Below are positions 11,023-21,831 of a stretch of DNA of 64,000 bases, in pieces. Under the pieces are notes generated by a model, which saw nothing but the letters and a program-made list of their open reading frames with translations, was not told the DNA's origin and ran no database searches. This DNA is from Cyclaneusma minus (taxonomy: Eukaryota; Ascomycota; Leotiomycetes; Marthamycetales; Marthamycetaceae). Within the stretch, counting starts at the first letter, position 1. Each line of letters begins with the position of its first letter. The stretch lies in the NCBI GenBank assembly GCA_037179335.1, contig JAKZHN010000011.1:464428-528427 (forward strand), read 5' to 3'. The position numbers and the translations under genes are program-made.

Positions 11023-11394
11023 CCGTAACATTTAGTAATAAGTTCTGATCAGAGATATACACAACGAGACCACGATGCAATGTCCGCGACCAGCGAGTTT
11101 GGCTTTTCGGCTTCCTAGCTTGTTCTTATGCTAAGATCTTCTTTTCTGGTTGAGATGGCCAGTTCCCAGGACCAGAGTTGCAACCTGCGCGCATGCATCA
11201 TCAGTATGACGCTGCTGCCGAAGATGCAGGCTACTATCATCGCACCTTGGGGGTAGCTGGTCATACAGGGTTTTTTCAGCTGGAAACGAATACTAGCTAT
11301 AGCTTAGGGGCCGGAAAGCGGGACAGACTTCACATTAACCGAAGACTTTCTTCAATTTCATTTATGGAGACACGCTCACAGAAGAAGTAGCCCG

Positions 11395-11563
11395 TATTTA
11401 TACCTCGACTTTCTCAACCAGTAAAGGAATGTCACGTGGCAGCTCGACAGCCAGTCATGTGATTACATGGAACGCTCTGGTTTCGAAGTGCCCTAGCTTA
11501 TCACGCTTGAAGCCAGAATTGTCAACTTCCATGCTGCTTACTCGGTTCCTATTACTATAAATG
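11395..11563. promoter_or_regulatory. Divergent promoter 7
   Basis: Minus TATA at 11395-11402, GTCACGTG at 11431-11438 and a second CATGTGA near 11456, plus TATA variant TATAAATG at 11556-11563. Confidence 0.6.
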
Positions 11564-12159
11564 TCAAAAAAAAAAACATAAGAAAGTTATGGCGAGAACA
11601 CCTGGAGTAGGCCAGAGAGGCACTCACTAGATGAGAAAACTGTGATCAACCAATGTCTTTCACTCAGGAGATGTTTCTATGCAGTAATCCCGGGTGCTGT
11701 GAATCTATAGCGAACATCCAGAATCAGGGTCGCAGCAAGTTTAGGTGCAATATTGTGCAGCCAGAAGGATATTCTAAACAGCCTGCGCTAATGGGTTTTG
11801 GGCGATAACTGGAACCAAATTAGTTTTCATGATCGCGCTTCCTCTTTGTGAAGAGCTAGGTCTCTAATTCGCGATACTTCAGCCAGAATACCCAGGCGGG
11901 TTTGCATTCTTCGAAATTTGCAAATTGCCAGAAATGCCGTCAGCAGTATCATACTACTGTCGAAAGTGGTGGTTGTTAATGACTTGCATAGAAAATACGC
12001 GTTAACCCTATGCTTGCTTTGGAGGGAAACACACGTAGAACCAATTCACCGCCCCAAGACAAGGCATGTTTGAGGACATGCTGGAGGACATGCTATGAAT
12101 ATCGTGACTCCGAACGGTAACACGGTTTTTAGAGACGCTGTTGTAGAGCCACTTGCCCC

Positions 12160-12310
12160 TATTTATACCTGTGACTGTCTTCATTTCCAGCTGTGGACGT
12201 CATCGATAGCATTTTATCATGTGACCTCGACGACTTCTAGCTGAGTAGACTTGAAGCTAAGACCTCTGGATCCTGTGATCTGTTCTCTCTAGCTTCTACA
12301 GCTATAAATA
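12160..12310. promoter_or_regulatory. Divergent promoter 8
   Basis: Minus TATA at 12160-12167, CATGTGAC at 12218-12225, plus TATA GCTATAAATACTGCAAG from 12301. Confidence 0.65.
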
Positions 12311-12763
12311 CTGCAAGGCATACGGGAATGTTCTAGTCAAGGAACGAATTGTGCAAGCAACTCCACCATGGCCATGTTCGCCAGCGAAGTGATCTCAGGT
12401 TCTCCGATATCCCAATGTTCTTTTGCAGTTTTCTGTGGTACTTGCCGTTAGAGGATTGCGGTCAGATGTTGAGCACAAAATTGCAACATTTAGGAATGGT
12501 ATCATCCGCGCCGTTCTACCGTCGAAGCTGCTAGCCACTGTCCTTGTCGTTTTTTACCGCCGATTGCACGCAAATGTGTCTCACTTTGTACTCACCACTT
12601 GCCTTAAGGCAAGTAACACGCGAACCAGCAGCCACGTAAGGGAAAACCGGAGACCTTACTTTGGCATATAACCGTCTCGCAGGCGATGGCCCAGAAAACA
12701 CGACGAGTCATGGTGGAGCTGATATTCCTTGTAGATATCCCCGTAGAGCCAGCCACTCGCCTT

Positions 12764-12939
12764 TATTTATATCTTGACCGTCCCACTTCCCAGCTGACGA
12801 CGTTATTCTTGGCACTGGGAATCGGTGAAGAATCACCAGATTGACAACAGTTCTCTGGTCTTCTGACTTCAACTCCGATATCAGGCATATAGCCGATACC
12901 CCTGAAGTACATTTGACTCAGCTTCTTCAGCTATAAATA
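12764..12939. promoter_or_regulatory. Divergent promoter 9
   Basis: Minus TATA at 12764-12771 and plus TATA CTATAAATACTGCAAG (TATAAATA 12932-12939). No clear GTGAC box lies between; this and unit 1 are the exceptions. Confidence 0.6.
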
Positions 12940-13329
12940 CTGCAAGATAGGTGAGGAAGTTTTAACCAGGAACATTTCGAAAGAGGTTCATGGCAAATGT
13001 TCGCGGCGGCCAAAGGGATTTCAGACTTCTCAATTGTCCCCTGATGTCTGAATCTTCTGTAGTAGTTGCTATCTTCAGAAGATTCCGGTCGGCATTCACA
13101 AGCGAAGTTCAAATGGGCAGGGATCCCACTATTCAGAACGGGCTGCCATCGAAGGCATTGGCCACTGTCATCGCCGTTTTCTTAGGCCGATTGTACCCAG
13201 ATTTACACGTGCGACTCAATGCGTCGTGTCGGGGAAGTTTGGTCAGATACTTAGCTACGTACCACTGACTTCAAAATTGGTGATGTAGGTCAAATTCTTA
13301 GGGAGGTACTTGGAGAAGAACTAGCTCTG

Positions 13330-13497
13330 TATTTATACTTTTCTGATCTTCTTTCATGGGCGAAGAAAAGCGGCAAAGTGCACTACTAGTTATTACTCCC
13401 CTGACTAAACAATTGTCTGATCCTGTGACCCCGACCCTATGGTGCTTCGGGCTAGGGCCCATGAAAATCTCGTGACTAGCTCCTACAGCTATAAATA
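13330..13497. promoter_or_regulatory. Divergent promoter 10
   Basis: Minus TATA at 13330-13337, CCTGTGACC near 13422 and CTCGTGAC at 13469-13476, plus TATA at 13490-13497 followed by CTGCGAG and TTCTGGCCA. Confidence 0.65.
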
Positions 13498-13951
13498 CTG
13501 CGAGTGTGACCAGGGAGTTCTGGCCAAACAAAACAAACGGGCTGATTTGAACATGGTGGAAATAACACGGCATTACCAGTCCACAACTGCAGTTGTATTC
13601 CTAAAATCTATCCGCAATTTTAACGATTAGTGGCTTTATCTTGCTGTGGCTGGTCCAGGGAAAAGCAAAGTGCAAAGTCACCAGCTGCTCTGGTCAGTGT
13701 CGTTACCGCTGTGCTGCTGTCGAAGGAAATAGTCACTGTTGTTTGCTAGTGCCATCGCCGTCAAACATGGACACGTCTCGCACTCACTACTTCGACACTT
13801 TCCAGGCAAGAACGGAGAGATGAACATTTGCAAAACTCAGAGATCCAACAACACTGAAAATTTATGCTGGCGTGAGTGCTAAGACAAATACATGGAGCAC
13901 AATCGGAGTGTTGTCGTTTCTTGGGGATGTCCTGGGAGGGACGTAGCCTTC

Positions 13952-14108
13952 TATTTATAGTATTTGTGGCCGCCTTCTCAGCGAAGCGCAACTGGCACTG
14001 CTCGTGACTAGTCCCGTGACTGATGCTTCGGATGCCCATCTTCAACACTCCCTAGCTGGGAGCTAGGGTCACTGGGATCAAGCTTGCTAGCTTCTATGGC
14101 TATAAATA
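13952..14108. promoter_or_regulatory. Divergent promoter 11
   Basis: Minus TATA at 13952-13959, CTCGTGAC at 14001-14008 and CCCGTGAC at 14013-14020, plus TATA at 14101-14108, then GTTCTGGCCAGAA at 14128-14140, close to where a start site would fall. Confidence 0.7.
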
Positions 14109-14545
14109 CAGGGAGAGCCGCAAAGATGTTCTGGCCAGAACAAGGAAGGCCTAGATGTATGGCACATGGTGAGGACTTGGCTGGAGATCCCCGAGCATAT
14201 GGCTGTTTTTTGCTCCCAAATGTCCCATACACGCAAGTGGTCAATGTTCTTAGCTTCCATGCTACAACTACGACAGGACAGCAAAATGCAACTGTCGAGG
14301 ACACCGGTCACTGTTGTTCACCATTGCCGCTACCGTTGAGGTTGAACAAACCTCGTGTTCAATACTTACTTGCAGGGAAGAATTAACAAAGGTTGAAAGG
14401 ACCAACTGCGGAACTCCAAGGCTTGAATACCTTCGAAAACGTGTCGTCCCTGAAGCGCGTGCCGAGGTCCATGTATGGAGGCAGGTGACTCGTGTAGTGA
14501 GGCTGTTGTGTTCTTGGAGAGATCCATGGACTGAAAATAGCCCTG

Positions 14546-14744
14546 TATTTATACCACGAACTCTTTCCCACAGCGAAAGCGAAAGGGCAAGGCCGCAAGT
14601 AGCATTACTCGTCTATGTCCAGGTGATCATGTGACCGATGCTCAAATATCTCATCTTCATCTCCACGGGAACTATCTACCACCTAGTTAAACTCATGGCC
14701 CTCGAAATCCACGCGAATTTCCCTAGCTCCAAAATTCATAAATA
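14546..14744. promoter_or_regulatory. Divergent promoter 12
   Basis: Minus TATA at 14546-14553, CATGTGAC at 14628-14635, right box CATAAATACTGCAAGAG (CATAAATA 14737-14744), then GTTCTGGCCA. Confidence 0.6.
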
Positions 14745-15194
14745 CTGCAAGAGTGAAGAGGAAGTTCTGGCCAAAATAAGACGGTCTAGCAATCTGTTAT
14801 ATGTGCCGAGGAGTCATTTGGGATCCCTAAGTCAGTGATCAAGGTAGTTTTCCTGTTCTCAGAATCCGTTTGCAGACTGCAATATCCACGAATGTGCTGT
14901 TAGTGGCGCAGGTAAGGAATTTACGGAGCTGCAGCTGTTTTGTGCTACTGTGATTGCTGGTGAGCCACTGTCGAGGGCAACTCTGCTGCCGCCATATACA
15001 AGTATACTCGATGTTTGCTTGCACAAAGTTCAGACAGATGAGCCATCTGAACGTTGATCCTAGACGTCTCAGTACCCCAGTGAAATAAGTGATCTTCAAC
15101 CGAGTTCCAAGGCGTCTGCATGGAGGCATAATGGCCTGACCTGCTTTATTTTTGGGAGGTATTCTTGGAGAGACTCTAGAAGGGAAAGGCGCCC

Positions 15195-15333
15195 TATACT
15201 TATACCTTTCAAATATTCCCATCACGTGACCGATACTTGAGATTCTCATCTCCAACTCCACAAGTATCTGGCCTTGGGCAACGCCCTCTGAAAATCATCA
15301 CGTGACTAGCCCTAGCTCTAACGGCTATAAATA
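15195..15333. promoter_or_regulatory. Divergent promoter 13
   Basis: Left variant TATACTTATA at 15195-15204, TCACGTGAC twice (15222-15230 and 15298-15306), plus TATA CTATAAATACTGCAAGAG with TATAAATA at 15326-15333. Confidence 0.6.
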
Positions 15334-15786
15334 CTGCAAGAGCCACGAGAAGTGTCTCTCCAAAGCTTAACTGGTACCCGGAGATGACATATCTGATGTG
15401 CCGACGACATTACTTGGGAAGTTGCGATCCCCCAAATCAGTCGTTGAGAGATGACTTCCATTCCTGCTTTCAGAATTTGTTTGCGGACTGCAGAATGCTG
15501 GAGCTTATTTTGGGTAACTGTAGCCGGCGTTGTTCTGCTGTTGAAGACATTAGTCCCTGTCGAAGACGTTACTTACCGTCAGATGCATCGGCCACTGTCG
15601 GTTTAATACGCAAAGTATCTCGTGCTCGACGCTTGCTTCCACGGAAGTATATACACAGGTACCTGACAAGGTACCTGAAAAAACGTGTCGGCCTTTGAAG
15701 CAAGTGCTGAGGGGCGTGCATGGAGAATATGTTGAGACACTTTGTTATCTGCTCTTGGAGAGATCCTGGGAGGGAGAGTAGTCTCT

Positions 15787-15952
15787 TATTTATACCCTGT
15801 CATCTACTTTCTCAGAGGAGAAAACTGGCCCAAGGTACTGGTTTGTGACAAGTCCCGTGACCAATTTCCACACTCCGATCGTCGACTCTTTCTAGCTGCC
15901 TTAGAGCTAGGACCCCTGAACTCAATGTTGCTATCTCCTACAGCTATAAATA
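15787..15952. promoter_or_regulatory. Divergent promoter 14
   Basis: Minus TATA at 15787-15794, CCCGTGAC at 15854-15861, plus TATA at 15945-15952, then GCGGCCAGAA. Confidence 0.65.
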
Positions 15953-16426
15953 GTGTAAGAATAACGAAGACGTTGCGGCCAGAATAGAGAAAGTGGATTT
16001 TAGGACGGACGGTAGGAAGTAACTCAAATCGCCAAGTCCGTGATCGAGATAGTGTTTCTATCCCCATGCTTTCTATACAGCAATTAAACTTGGATTGCCC
16101 TGAGCAGACCCGTGGCCAGAGGTAAGCTAATCGCAAACTCCCAGGCGGTTCGTAGCTAATGTTTTCACCGTTGCACTGTTGCACTGCTGTCGGAAACACC
16201 GGCTATTGTTGAAGGCATTGCCTGCTGCTGTGTCCATTGCATGATGCACGTCATATTCAATGGTTCGTCTGGAGAAGGTAAGGATACATTAGCAGTGGAG
16301 AAAACTAGGGGAATTAGAAACTTTCAGAACATACTGCCGTCCTCAAGGCAAGTGTCGAGGGGCATGTGCATAAATGGTGAGTTTTCTTTTCTTGAAGAGA
16401 TCTCTGGCAAGAAGGAACCGGTCCTG

Positions 16427-16587
16427 TATTTATAGTATCTCTCCATCGCCATCTTACCAGCAAACAGCGCCTATTCCCGTGACCAAACTCAGCGCTCTAA
16501 TCTTCACTTCTGCCCACCCAGGCGGACGAACAGACTTGGAGCCGAAACCCCTGGAATCGACATTTCCAGATCCTCCAGCTATAAATA
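16427..16587. promoter_or_regulatory. Divergent promoter 15
   Basis: Minus TATA at 16427-16434, CCCGTGAC at 16476-16483, plus TATA at 16580-16587, then GTGCTGGCCAGAA. Confidence 0.65.
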
Positions 16588-17086
16588 CAGCAACAACCAT
16601 AACAAAGTGCTGGCCAGAATTGCGAAGCACGCGGGACAGCAGGACGAGTCTTGGATGTGCCGATGAGACGATTCGAGACCGCCAAGTCGGTAGTCGAAAT
16701 AGTCTTTCCATTCCCACGATTTCCTTGCAATGCTTGTTTCTTGCTTACCATCGCCATGACACTTGACACTCAAGCAAGCTGTAAATTGCAACAGGTAGCG
16801 TGGTTATTGCTGTGCCGCTGTCAGAAGCATTACTCAACGTCGAACGCATGGGTCACTGTCGTTTTGGTAGCACGAATGCACCATGTACGTAAGTACTGGG
16901 TGATGCTTGCTTGCCCCGAAGAAAGAGAGATTCATACTTAGCCTACAGAGTCGCAACCACGAATCTGAAGGGAAACGGCGACCTCGTGAGGTGAGTCCCA
17001 AGGGATGTTCATGGCGGCCAAGGAACGTGCGGTTTCTGGGTGAAAGCCAGTCTCCTTGGAGAAGTCCTAGAGGAAAAGGAGACCTG

Positions 17087-17252
17087 TATTTATACCTTTC
17101 CAATCCCAATTTTCCAGTAAAGCGCAATCCTAAAGCCTACTCGTTAATACCCAGTCCCGTGACGATATTCAACACTCTAACCTTCACCTCCATCGAGCGA
17201 AGCAGGTTTTGTGCCAAGACCTTTGGGATCTCAGCTCCCACGGGTATAAATA
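17087..17252. promoter_or_regulatory. Divergent promoter 16
   Basis: Minus TATA at 17087-17094, CCCGTGAC at 17156-17163, plus TATA GGGTATAAATACC with TATAAATA at 17245-17252. Confidence 0.65.
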
Positions 17253-17948
17253 CCACGACCTCCCTGGGAGGTTCAAAGACCAGAGTTCTAGAAACGGGAT
17301 GTTCACGCCGGATGCAGCTGGATGTGTCTTCTCTGCAAGAACCTTCAAATGGCTTATGGACGGGTTCTCGTCGCGTTAGCTTGAGCTTGAGCTTTTCTTT
17401 GATTCTGTCGCGCTCTTGTAAGGTTCTATACCCAAGAGTGGAGAAAATGCGGCGTTTCTTGTGGCAAATGTTAAAGAGTTGGCTGACTGTCGAAAGGATC
17501 GGCTGCTGTCGTTTTAGTAGGAGAGACGTATCTTATACTCGGCGTTCTGTAGATATGAGATGGGTACAGAGGGACCAGTCGTGAAACTCGGTGAAATGGT
17601 TGCCCCAAAGAGTTGCAGTGATTGCACAGCACACGACATTTGCTCTTGGAGAAATCCTTACAGGGAAGGGAGACCGTATGAGAGTTGACAAGCAGCGGTG
17701 GTTCTTTCGGTGACAACGGAGGACTAGCTGACTGTCGAGGGGATAGGCTGCCGTCGTTCGAGTAGGGAACATGTATTTGATAAGTAGAATTTTATTTGCA
17801 AGAAATGAGCATAGGAATAGCAGCTGTGAAAATCAGAGCATCGATGAACGCGGAAACTTGCCGTCCTGAAGGGAGGTGCCAAGGGCCATTCGGCAAAAGT
17901 ACAAATTTCGGTGTTCTTGAACAGATTCTTGGAGGGAGAGAAGCCTCG

Positions 17949-18120
17949 TATTTGTACCTTTCCATCCCCGTCTTTCAAAAGCAAAGGAAAACAGTACAGC
18001 ATGTCTGTACCCAGTCTCGTGACCGGAGTCTCGGATCTGATCTTCAACTCCGTCTTGCAGAGCAGGCTCAAATCTCAAGCCCCTGGAATTAGGATTCCAC
18101 GCCGCCTAAAGGTATAAATA
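17949..18120. promoter_or_regulatory. Divergent promoter 17
   Basis: Left variant TATTTGTA at 17949-17956, CTCGTGAC at 18016-18023, plus TATA GGTATAAATA ending at 18120. The 868-bp gap from unit 16 is long and probably holds a decayed unit around 17.66-17.78 kb. Confidence 0.6.
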
Positions 18121-18530
18121 TAGCCAGTTCCCCGCAGGTCAAAGGGCAGAACCCAAAAACATGTTTACGCTCTTCATGAGCAACGAACAAGCCTCCACAG
18201 AGCCCGACGGAACGCATCGCATCGTATTAGCATGAGCCTCATTCTCAGCCACGGCTTGGTCTTGTCCTGGCAAAGCTGTGTGTAAGGGAGGAGTTGAGGT
18301 GCGAGTAATGTCGGAGGATGAGCTGACTGTCGATGGAGCTGCTTGCTGTCGTCGAATCTTAAAGATACTCGTCCAGTGCGGTCTGTCTGAATGCTGCGGA
18401 TGTTCAGTCAGCATCGTTGTGATAGGAACAGCAGGCTCCAGATCCTGTTCTTCACCACACGCAATAGTTCACAGTGTCCTTCATCAGGACGTCTTTGAGT
18501 TTGAGGCTTCTGGGCTGGGATGGTAGTCCG

Positions 18531-18538
18531 TATTTATA
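18531..18538 (-). promoter_or_regulatory. Minus-strand TATA box, one-sided unit a
   Basis: TATTTATA on the plus strand within CCGTATTTATAGGAGCT. No partner plus-strand TATA box is seen within 200 bp to the right. Confidence 0.5.
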
Positions 18539-18839
18539 GGAGCTTGTGAAGCAGAGGATGTTGGACGTTTTGGCCTCGTGAGATCGTAGGAGAGGGCCTG
18601 CGGCGTTCGAATAGTGTTGTAGCATGGGCTGACTGTTGATGGAGCTGGCTACTGTCATCCAAGCCCGAGGCCCTAAGACGTTAATATAATGCGGTCTAGA
18701 TACTGCGAAAGTTCGGTGAGCATTCTCTTGATTGGAGAGGCAGGGTAATGATTCTGCTGCTTGGCGACACGCACTATTTCGTGTACCAGTGCTCGGTATT
18801 CATCGAATCTGAGGAGGGCTGTGTTGCGACCCTTAGCCG

Positions 18840-18847
18840 TATTTATA
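18840..18847 (-). promoter_or_regulatory. Minus-strand TATA box, one-sided unit b
   Basis: TATTTATA in the same context as unit a, followed by GGAGCTCAGGGAGCA. Confidence 0.5.
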
Positions 18848-19103
18848 GGAGCTCAGGGAGCAAATGATGCTGGATATAGGGGTAACGTCGAAGAATGTGC
18901 TGACTGCCGAAGGATCTGGCTGTTGTCGTCGAATGCCGGAGATACTCGTACGGTGTGGTCTAGATACTACTGCCAGAGTTCAGTCAGTATCGTCTCGACG
19001 TAAACCGCGGTTCCTGAACCAATTGCTTTACCACACGCAGTACCTTCCGCCACACATCTGCCATCTGTGAATTTGAGGACGTCTGGGCTGAGATGCTTGG
19101 CCG

Positions 19104-19111
19104 TATTTATA
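19104..19111 (-). promoter_or_regulatory. Minus-strand TATA box, one-sided unit c
   Basis: TATTTATA in the same context as unit b; the last array-type TATA box before the eIF4A gene. Confidence 0.5.
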
Positions 19112-19140
19112 GGAGCTCAGGGAGCAGAGGATGCTGTATG

Positions 19141-20346
19141 TAGGTTGGTAGGATCACGTGTAATGTCCTCAGGAGGAAACACCCTCAGAGGTCGGAAATC
19201 GGAATGGAGTCCATAGGCCTGCTCTAGAGTCCCCAGAGGCCACTCTTGCCTTCTGAAGCATGTGTCCCAACGCCACCAAGCCAGGACAGAAGAAAAGCAT
19301 TCGATTGTAGTGCAGTTCGAGGTGGAGGAGAGCACTGCAGGGTGTCGGTTTAGTCGTACATGTGGGTCGAAGGCGCAGTTTGACTGCTCCAGCAATCTGG
19401 GAAGGGCTGTCGATGTGGATTTCGCAGCAGATTCATATCGACCTGCCAGATGTGAGTGGTTTGCTGCCCAGCTGACGGACGTCGGAGAGACAATCTCGAT
19501 GACTCGATTTGACGGTCCGCGGTCCCGCTGTCTTTGTCTCAGACCTCGGTCTGCTCTTTGAACATTGAGAGGCTCGAGTCACAAATTCGAGGCTGATGAT
19601 GTCAATACAGCGGTTCACAACCTGGGATCCTAGACAGAGAGGAAGGACGCAACACTAGTTGTCCGGGAAGGGCTGATACCTGCAGCCCTAGCTGGTGAAT
19701 CGGAGAGCCAAGCTTTTCCTTTGACCAGGATGACAGGTGGTAGCCGGCTAGGCTGTGTGCATGGAAAGAGGGGCCAGGCCTGTCTACGGACATATGCAGA
19801 CGGTGACGCTCTTGGAAAACAATGGGATTAGGCCCTGTCATTATTTTGCAGTCATCTTTGCCGTCATTTTCGATTTGCGCAGTATTATTTTCGATTTTCT
19901 CAGTGTCATCCTTCACATTGCCGCCACATTGCCGCCAGCCGCACCGCCAGCCGCGCCGTCAGCCTTGCGGATTTATCTTAGATGCCTGAAATCCGAGGCG
20001 AAAAGCGCCGCACCATACCACTTCCGGACTAGTCGGCGACTAGGCGAAACTGTCCCGCGTCTGCGAAAAAAAATTGACGAGGCATCTGCTTAAAACTGAT
20101 CCGCGCTGCCCACTCTCTCCCTCCCCAAACAACTTCGATCGCAACTACGAACAACTTTCAAACACCTCTTCTAGATCCCATCCGACTCCATCCTGTGGAG
20201 TCCTGGTTCTAGTCGTACGCCTACTACTTCGTCTTTCAGTCGCAGCTCTCACTGAGACCTGCGCACTTCACCCCACTTCACAACTCTCGACTTCCGCATA
20301 GATCCAAGCTTCCGCTTGTGATCTATCTTCATCCTCAGTCGCAATC
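19141..20346. other. Intergenic, promoter and 5' leader of eIF4A
   Basis: No gene is seen. The last 250 bp are rich in C and T (CCCACTCTCTCCCTCCCC near 20107-20125), typical of strongly expressed fungal genes. The proximal leader ends with CTTCATCCTCAGTCGCAATC before the ATG. Confidence 0.5.
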
Positions 20347-21831
20347 ATGGCTTCCGCAGACAAGGGTCTCGAGGAGATCACCGAGGGTAAGCTGCTTCCT
20401 TACCTGTTGCGCTCGTTGCTGCGCTGCTTGTTGCGTGGCGCACCCATCCTGGCGACATGGCGCGGTGCGCCACCGATTTTGACCCCCAGTTTGCTAACTT
20501 TTGTGTGTGCGCAGGCCAGATTGAGTCCAACTACGATGAGACCGTGGACTCTTTCGACACCATGAACCTGAAGCCTGAGTTGCTTCGAGGTATGTATCGC
20601 CCATGCGAATATGTCCTGCGCACAAGTCAATAACATTTTGCAGGTGTCTACGCCTACGGTTTCGAGCGCCCGTCTGCCATCCAGCAGCGCGCCATCATGC
20701 CGGTCATCAAGGGTAAGCCTCCATCACCCACTACATGCGCACTTCAGTCACTGATACGAAACACTAGGACACGACGTGATTGCCCAGGCCCAGTCCGGAA
20801 CCGGAAAGACTGCCACCTTTTCGATCTCCGTCCTTCAGAAGCTTGACCCCAACATCAAGCAGTGCCAAGCCCTGATCCTTGCCCCCACCCGCGAGTTGGC
20901 CCAGCAAATCCAGAAGGTCGTGGTCGCCATTGGTGACTTCATGAACGTGGAGTGCCACGCCTGCATTGGTGGTACTTCCGTTCGTGACGACATGAAGGCC
21001 CTCCAAGAAGGTCCTCAAGTCGTTGTCGGAACTCCTGGTCGTGTCCACGACATGATCCAGCGCCGCTTCTTGAAGACAGATAGCATGAAGATGTTCGTGC
21101 TCGACGAGGCCGATGAGATGCTTTCTGTAAGCTAACACCCCACCTGCAGTCTTTGACATTGCTAACAATCCTTGCAGCGCGGTTTCACCGAGCAGATCTA
21201 CGACATCTTCCAACTGCTCCCCCAGTCCACCCAAGTTGTCCTTCTGTCTGCCACCATGCCCCAAGACGTTCTCGAGGTCACCACCAAGTTCATGCGTGAC
21301 CCTGTTCGCATCTTGGTCAAGAAGGCCGAACTTACTCTCGAAGGTATCAAGCAATTTTACATTGCTGTCGAGAAGGAAGACTGGAAGCTCGACACCCTCT
21401 CCGACCTCTACGAGACTGTCACCATTACCCAGGCCGTGATCTTCTGCAACACGCGCCGCAAGGTTGACTGGCTCACCGACAAGTTGACCGCCCGTGACTT
21501 CACCGTGAGCGCAATGCACGGTGACATGGACCAAGGTCAACGTGACCTCATTATGAAGGAGTTCCGCTCTGGTTCTTCTCGTGTCCTGATCGCCACTGAC
21601 CTCTTGGCCCGTGGTATCGATGTCCAGCAAGTCTCGTTGGTCATCAACTACGACCTTCCCGCCAACCGCGAGAACTACATCCACCGCATTGGTCGTGGTG
21701 GACGTTTCGGTCGCAAGGGTGTTGCGATCAACTTTGTGACCGCTGAAGATGTGCGCATGATGCGCGAAATTGAGCAGTTTTACAGCACTCAGATCGAGGA
21801 GATGCCAATGAACGTGGCTGACTTGATCTAA
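20347..21831 (+). CDS. TIF1: ATP-dependent RNA helicase eIF4A
   Basis: Translation initiation factor 4A, the DEAD-box helicase that unwinds mRNA 5' leaders within eIF4F in the cytoplasm. Five exons: 20347-20386, 20515-20589, 20644-20712, 20768-21126 and 21178-21831, giving 398 residues, the normal family length. All introns have GTAAG or GTATG donors and AG acceptors, and the first has TGCTAAC before its acceptor. Motifs in order: Q motif ([12 protein letters not shown]), I AQSGTGKT, Ia PTRELAQQ, Ib [39 protein letters not shown] and [15 protein letters not shown]. The early exons are very short, with introns crowded at the 5' end. The C-rich third codon positions fit high expression. A 358-codon open frame on the opposite strand is a by-product of this codon bias. 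Confidence 0.97.

Larger units (their letters stand above)
7942..18120. repeat. Tandem array of about 17 divergent-promoter units
   Basis: Seventeen units follow each other with plus-strand TATA boxes at 8063, 8655, 9243, 9828, 10406, 11015, 11556, 12303, 12932, 13490, 14101, 14737, 15326, 15945, 16580, 17245 and 18113, a mean period of about 630 bp. Each has a minus-strand TATA box (TATTTATA) 121-191 bp to its left. Fifteen of the 17 spacers contain a GTGAC-type box. Downstream of the right-hand TATA many units share CTGCAAGAG and TTCTGGCCAGAA; the blocks between units share CTGCTGTCGAAGG and CACTGTCGTT. Units are clearly related but strongly diverged, and no frame is conserved, so the transcripts, if made, are probably noncoding. 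Each about 0.4-0.5 kb block would be read from both ends. I do not recognise the family. Confidence 0.8.
18121..19140 (-). repeat. One-sided TATA repeat sub-array (three units)
   Basis: Three copies of CCGTATTTATAGGAGCT begin near 18528, 18837 and 19101, 309 and 264 bp apart. The right half of the shared segment reads GAGCTCAGGGAGCAGAGGATG in the last two with few changes. Each copy is preceded by CTGACTGTCGA-GG and GCTGTTGTCGTCGAAT-type sequence, the same core motifs as the main array, but no right-hand TATA box follows. Confidence 0.6.

Noticed and set aside
7942..18120. CRISPR array, rRNA, tRNA or snoRNA cluster
   Set aside because: Units are about 630 bp, diverged, without short direct repeats and spacers, tRNA B boxes or clear C/D or H/ACA boxes.
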